NCBI GenBank assembly: GCA_029255645.1
Contig: JANLJE010000038.1
Coordinates: forward strand, 1 to 64,000
DNA length: 64,000 nt
Direction: 5' to 3'
Origin: Comamonadaceae bacterium
Lineage (GTDB): Bacteria; Pseudomonadota; Gammaproteobacteria; Burkholderiales; Rhodocyclaceae
Each line of letters opens with the position of its first letter. The stretch's first letter is position 1. Shown here piece after piece: positions 62,334-64,000 of this stretch. The notes below the pieces were generated by a model, which had not been told where the DNA came from, made no database searches, and saw only the letters and a list, made by a program, of their open reading frames with translations. The position numbers were made by a program, and so were the translations under genes.

Positions 62334-63823
62334 CCCCCTTCAGTCATGACCTGCGCGAGCCGCTCTTCGGCTTCACGGCAGCGGGTGAGCGCGTCCTTGA
62401 ATGCCGCAATTGCATCGGGCAGCGGTGGGATGTCTTCTTGCAATGGCGGCAGGACATAGCGCGAAATGTTCAGCGTCCAGTCCTCGGCTTTGATCTCGTC
62501 GAGGCTGACCACGCGGACCGCGTCCTGCGCATCGGCAAAGCCGCGATACCAGCCGAGGATCTCGGCGGCGTGCTCTGGCTCCAGATAGTTTTGCGCACGC
62601 CCCCGGCGGAACAGGCGTGACGCATCGGCGATCAGCACCTTCTTCTTGTGTTTGGCCGGCTTGCGCTTGCGCAAGACCAGGATGCACGCGGCCAGGCCGG
62701 TGCCGTAGAAAAGGTTGGGCGCCAACCCGATCACGGCCTCAACCAGATCCATCTCCAGCAGTTTCTGGCGGATGCTGCCTTCCACACCTTTGCGGAACAG
62801 GGCGCCCTGGGGCAGCACCACGGCCATGCGGCCGCTGACGTCGGCCATCGACTTGACCATGTGTTGCACCCACGCGAAGTCACCGCTGGATGAGGGAGGT
62901 AGGCCAGCGAAGTTGCGGCCGAAGGGATCGTTCAGCCACAGGTCCTCGCCCCACTTTTCCAGCGAGAACGGGGGGTTGGCGATCACGCAGTCGAATGTGG
63001 CCAGTCGGTCGACCTCGAAGAAGGCCGGGTTACGTAGGGTGTCGCCACGCACCACCTGGAAATCTTCAATGCCGTGCAGGAACAGGTTCATCCGCGCGAT
63101 GGATGAGGTGGTGAGGTTCTTCTCTTGTCCGTACAGCTTGCCCCACAGCCGCTTCACGTCGCCATGCTGTTCCTTCACGTGCTGCACGGCGGCCAGCAAC
63201 ATGCCGCCGGTACCGCAGGCCGGGTCGTAGATGGTCTCGGCTTCTTTGGGATCGAGCATGTCGATCATCAGCCGCACGACGCTGCGCGGGGTGTAGAACT
63301 CCCCGGCCTTCTTGTTGGTGGCGTCGGCGAACTTCTTGATCAGGTATTCGTAGGCGTCGCCAAGCAGGTCAGAATTGACGTTCTTGTTGCCGAACGGCAG
63401 CTTGGAGAAGTGCTCGATCAGGTCCTTGAGCAAGGCATCAGACAGCCGATCCTTGTTCGACCACTGGGCATCGCCGAACACGCCGTACAGGGTGTCGGGG
63501 TTGGCTTTCTCAATTTCGCGCATCGCGCGCTGAAGGGCCGTCCCGACATTGCTGGCCTTGGTGCGAACGTCGTTCCAGTGGCAGTCTTCCGGGATCTGGA
63601 AGCGGTGCGATTCCGGGAACCAGGCCAGTTGCTCGTCGCCGGTCTCATCGACGATCTCCTGGTATTCCTCGTCCCAGACGTCGCAGATGCGCTTGAAGAA
63701 CAGCAGCGGGAAGATATAGGTCTTGAAGTCAGCCGCATCCACCGGGCCGCGCAGGATGTTGGCGGATTCCCAGAGGTGGCCTTCGAGTTGGCTGAGGGTG
63801 ATCGCCGGGGTTGCTTGCGTCAT
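62321..63823 (-). CDS. hsdM: Second type I methyltransferase subunit M
   Basis: A 500-aa HsdM paralogue of standard length: N-terminal 'FIFPLLFFKRICDVWDEEYQ'-like helical domain (here 'TYIFPLLFFKRICDVWDEEY'), SAM motif I 'YDPACGTGGMLLAAVQHV' near residue 198 and catalytic 'CVIANPPFSLEKWGEDLW' near 280. It is complete and clearly related to, but distinct from, the Panacea-fused HsdM that follows, so the pair is not a split gene. The two may form a mixed M1-M2-S complex. Its ATG overlaps the stop of the ribbon-helix-helix gene by four bases. Confidence 0.94.
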   Translation of the reverse strand: MTQATPAITLSQLEGHLWESANILRGPVDAADFKTYIFPLLFFKRICDVWDEEYQEIVDETGDEQLAWFPESHRFQIPEDCHWNDVRTKASNVGTALQRAMREIEKANPDTLYGVFGDAQWSNKDRLSDALLKDLIEHFSKLPFGNKNVNSDLLGDAYEYLIKKFADATNKKAGEFYTPRSVVRLMIDMLDPKEAETIYDPACGTGGMLLAAVQHVKEQHGDVKRLWGKLYGQEKNLTTSSIARMNLFLHGIEDFQVVRGDTLRNPAFFEVDRLATFDCVIANPPFSLEKWGEDLWLNDPFGRNFAGLPPSSSGDFAWVQHMVKSMADVSGRMAVVLPQGALFRKGVEGSIRQKLLEMDLVEAVIGLAPNLFYGTGLAACILVLRKRKPAKHKKKVLIADASRLFRRGRAQNYLEPEHAAEILGWYRGFADAQDAVRVVSLDEIKAEDWTLNISRYVLPPLQEDIPPLPDAIAAFKDALTRCREAEERLAQVMTEGGWLK

Positions 63824-64000
63824 TTTGATGGCGTGCTCTTGACTGGGGTTTTTGCGGCGCCATCGGCGTGCAGATCGTGCGCGCGGGCGTACTCCAGCAC
63901 CAGGATTTCGATCATCGACGCCACGGAACGGCGCTCGCGATCAGCCGCCAAGCGCAAAAGCTGCTTGATCTCGGCGGAGGTGCGGATGGAAAGGGTTTCG
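63820..64000 (-). CDS. Ribbon-helix-helix-like small protein (5' end outside the window)
   Basis: The last 59 codons of a minus-strand gene: 'ETLSIRTSAEIKQLLRLAAD', then 'RERRSVASMIEILVLEYARA' and a basic tail ending TPSK. The strand-helix-helix pattern (TLSIRTS, then two helices) is typical of Arc/MetJ/CopG-fold regulators. Its TGA overlaps the hsdM ATG (ATGA), so it is co-translated with the RM operon and may autoregulate it. The start lies beyond base 64000. Confidence 0.75.
   Translation of the reverse strand, partial: ETLSIRTSAEIKQLLRLAADRERRSVASMIEILVLEYARAHDLHADGAAKTPVKSTPSK

Noticed and set aside
60189-63823. The two hsdM frames as one gene split by a frameshift
   Set aside because: Each frame holds its own complete set of N-terminal helical, SAM-binding and NPPY/F motifs, so they are paralogues.

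Overview
The window looks like chromosomal DNA of a GC-rich betaproteobacterium. A Rhodocyclales-type organism (Azospira/Dechloromonas-like) is my inference from three features: a betaproteobacterial porin, a PPi-dependent phosphofructokinase next to a proton-pumping pyrophosphatase, and the c'-type cytochrome and bacteriohemerythrin. No rRNA, IS element, integrase, phage gene or CRISPR array was recognised.

Layout. Bases 1-3200 carry an outer-membrane porin and an intact dinJ-yafQ toxin-antitoxin pair. Bases 3200-12350 hold tldD, a Nit-type amidase and yhdP on the minus strand, divergent from glnE. Bases 12400-13450 hold a decayed Phd/RelE-type module framed by imperfect direct repeats, an 11-bp repeat and a tRNA-Thr(CGU). 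Bases 13600-15850 carry murJ, joined in frame to a PEBP (YbhB-like) gene. Bases 15880-23100 are a minus-strand block running exbB, exbD, lpxK, a Trm112-like protein, kdsB, adk, pfp and hppA. It links LPS synthesis to adenylate and pyrophosphate metabolism. A cluster of three DnaA boxes precedes xseA. Bases 23400-37250 are ordinary housekeeping and stress genes: xseA, sodB, cytochrome c', purB, a GST-like protein, hemerythrin, mnmA, a Nudix hydrolase, ilvE, waaF, a phosphohexomutase and an EAL-HDOD protein.

From about 37300 to the window end the sequence is an accessory/defence island. It begins with hipBA and an Xre regulator. Next is a plus-strand operon of five overlapping or tightly spaced genes of unknown purpose: a membrane protein, a frameshifted lipoprotein, an exported protein, a cpYpsA/SLOG-like protein and a small protein. 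A Lon-like AAA+ ATPase and a divergent HTH regulator follow. The rest, 44238-64000, is all on the minus strand. Read in transcription order it is: a ribbon-helix-helix protein (cut by the window edge), two different hsdM genes (the second fused to a Panacea-like domain), hsdS, hsdR, a PHP-plus-SMC-like ATPase (TrlF-type), an AlbA_2/HATPase protein, a DUF262-HNH protein, a repeat-rich 412-bp gap, and a Wadjet/MksBEFG-type operon (jetA, jetB, jetC, jetD). Start/stop overlaps through most of the RM-TrlF block suggest one co-regulated unit.

The candidates for something undescribed are: the double-HsdM type I system with its Panacea fusion and coupled TrlF/AlbA_2/DUF262 genes; the structured gap upstream of the Wadjet operon; and the cpYpsA-centred membrane operon at 39386-41857. 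Short tandem duplications of 10-17 bp recur across the whole window and have broken at least two genes.
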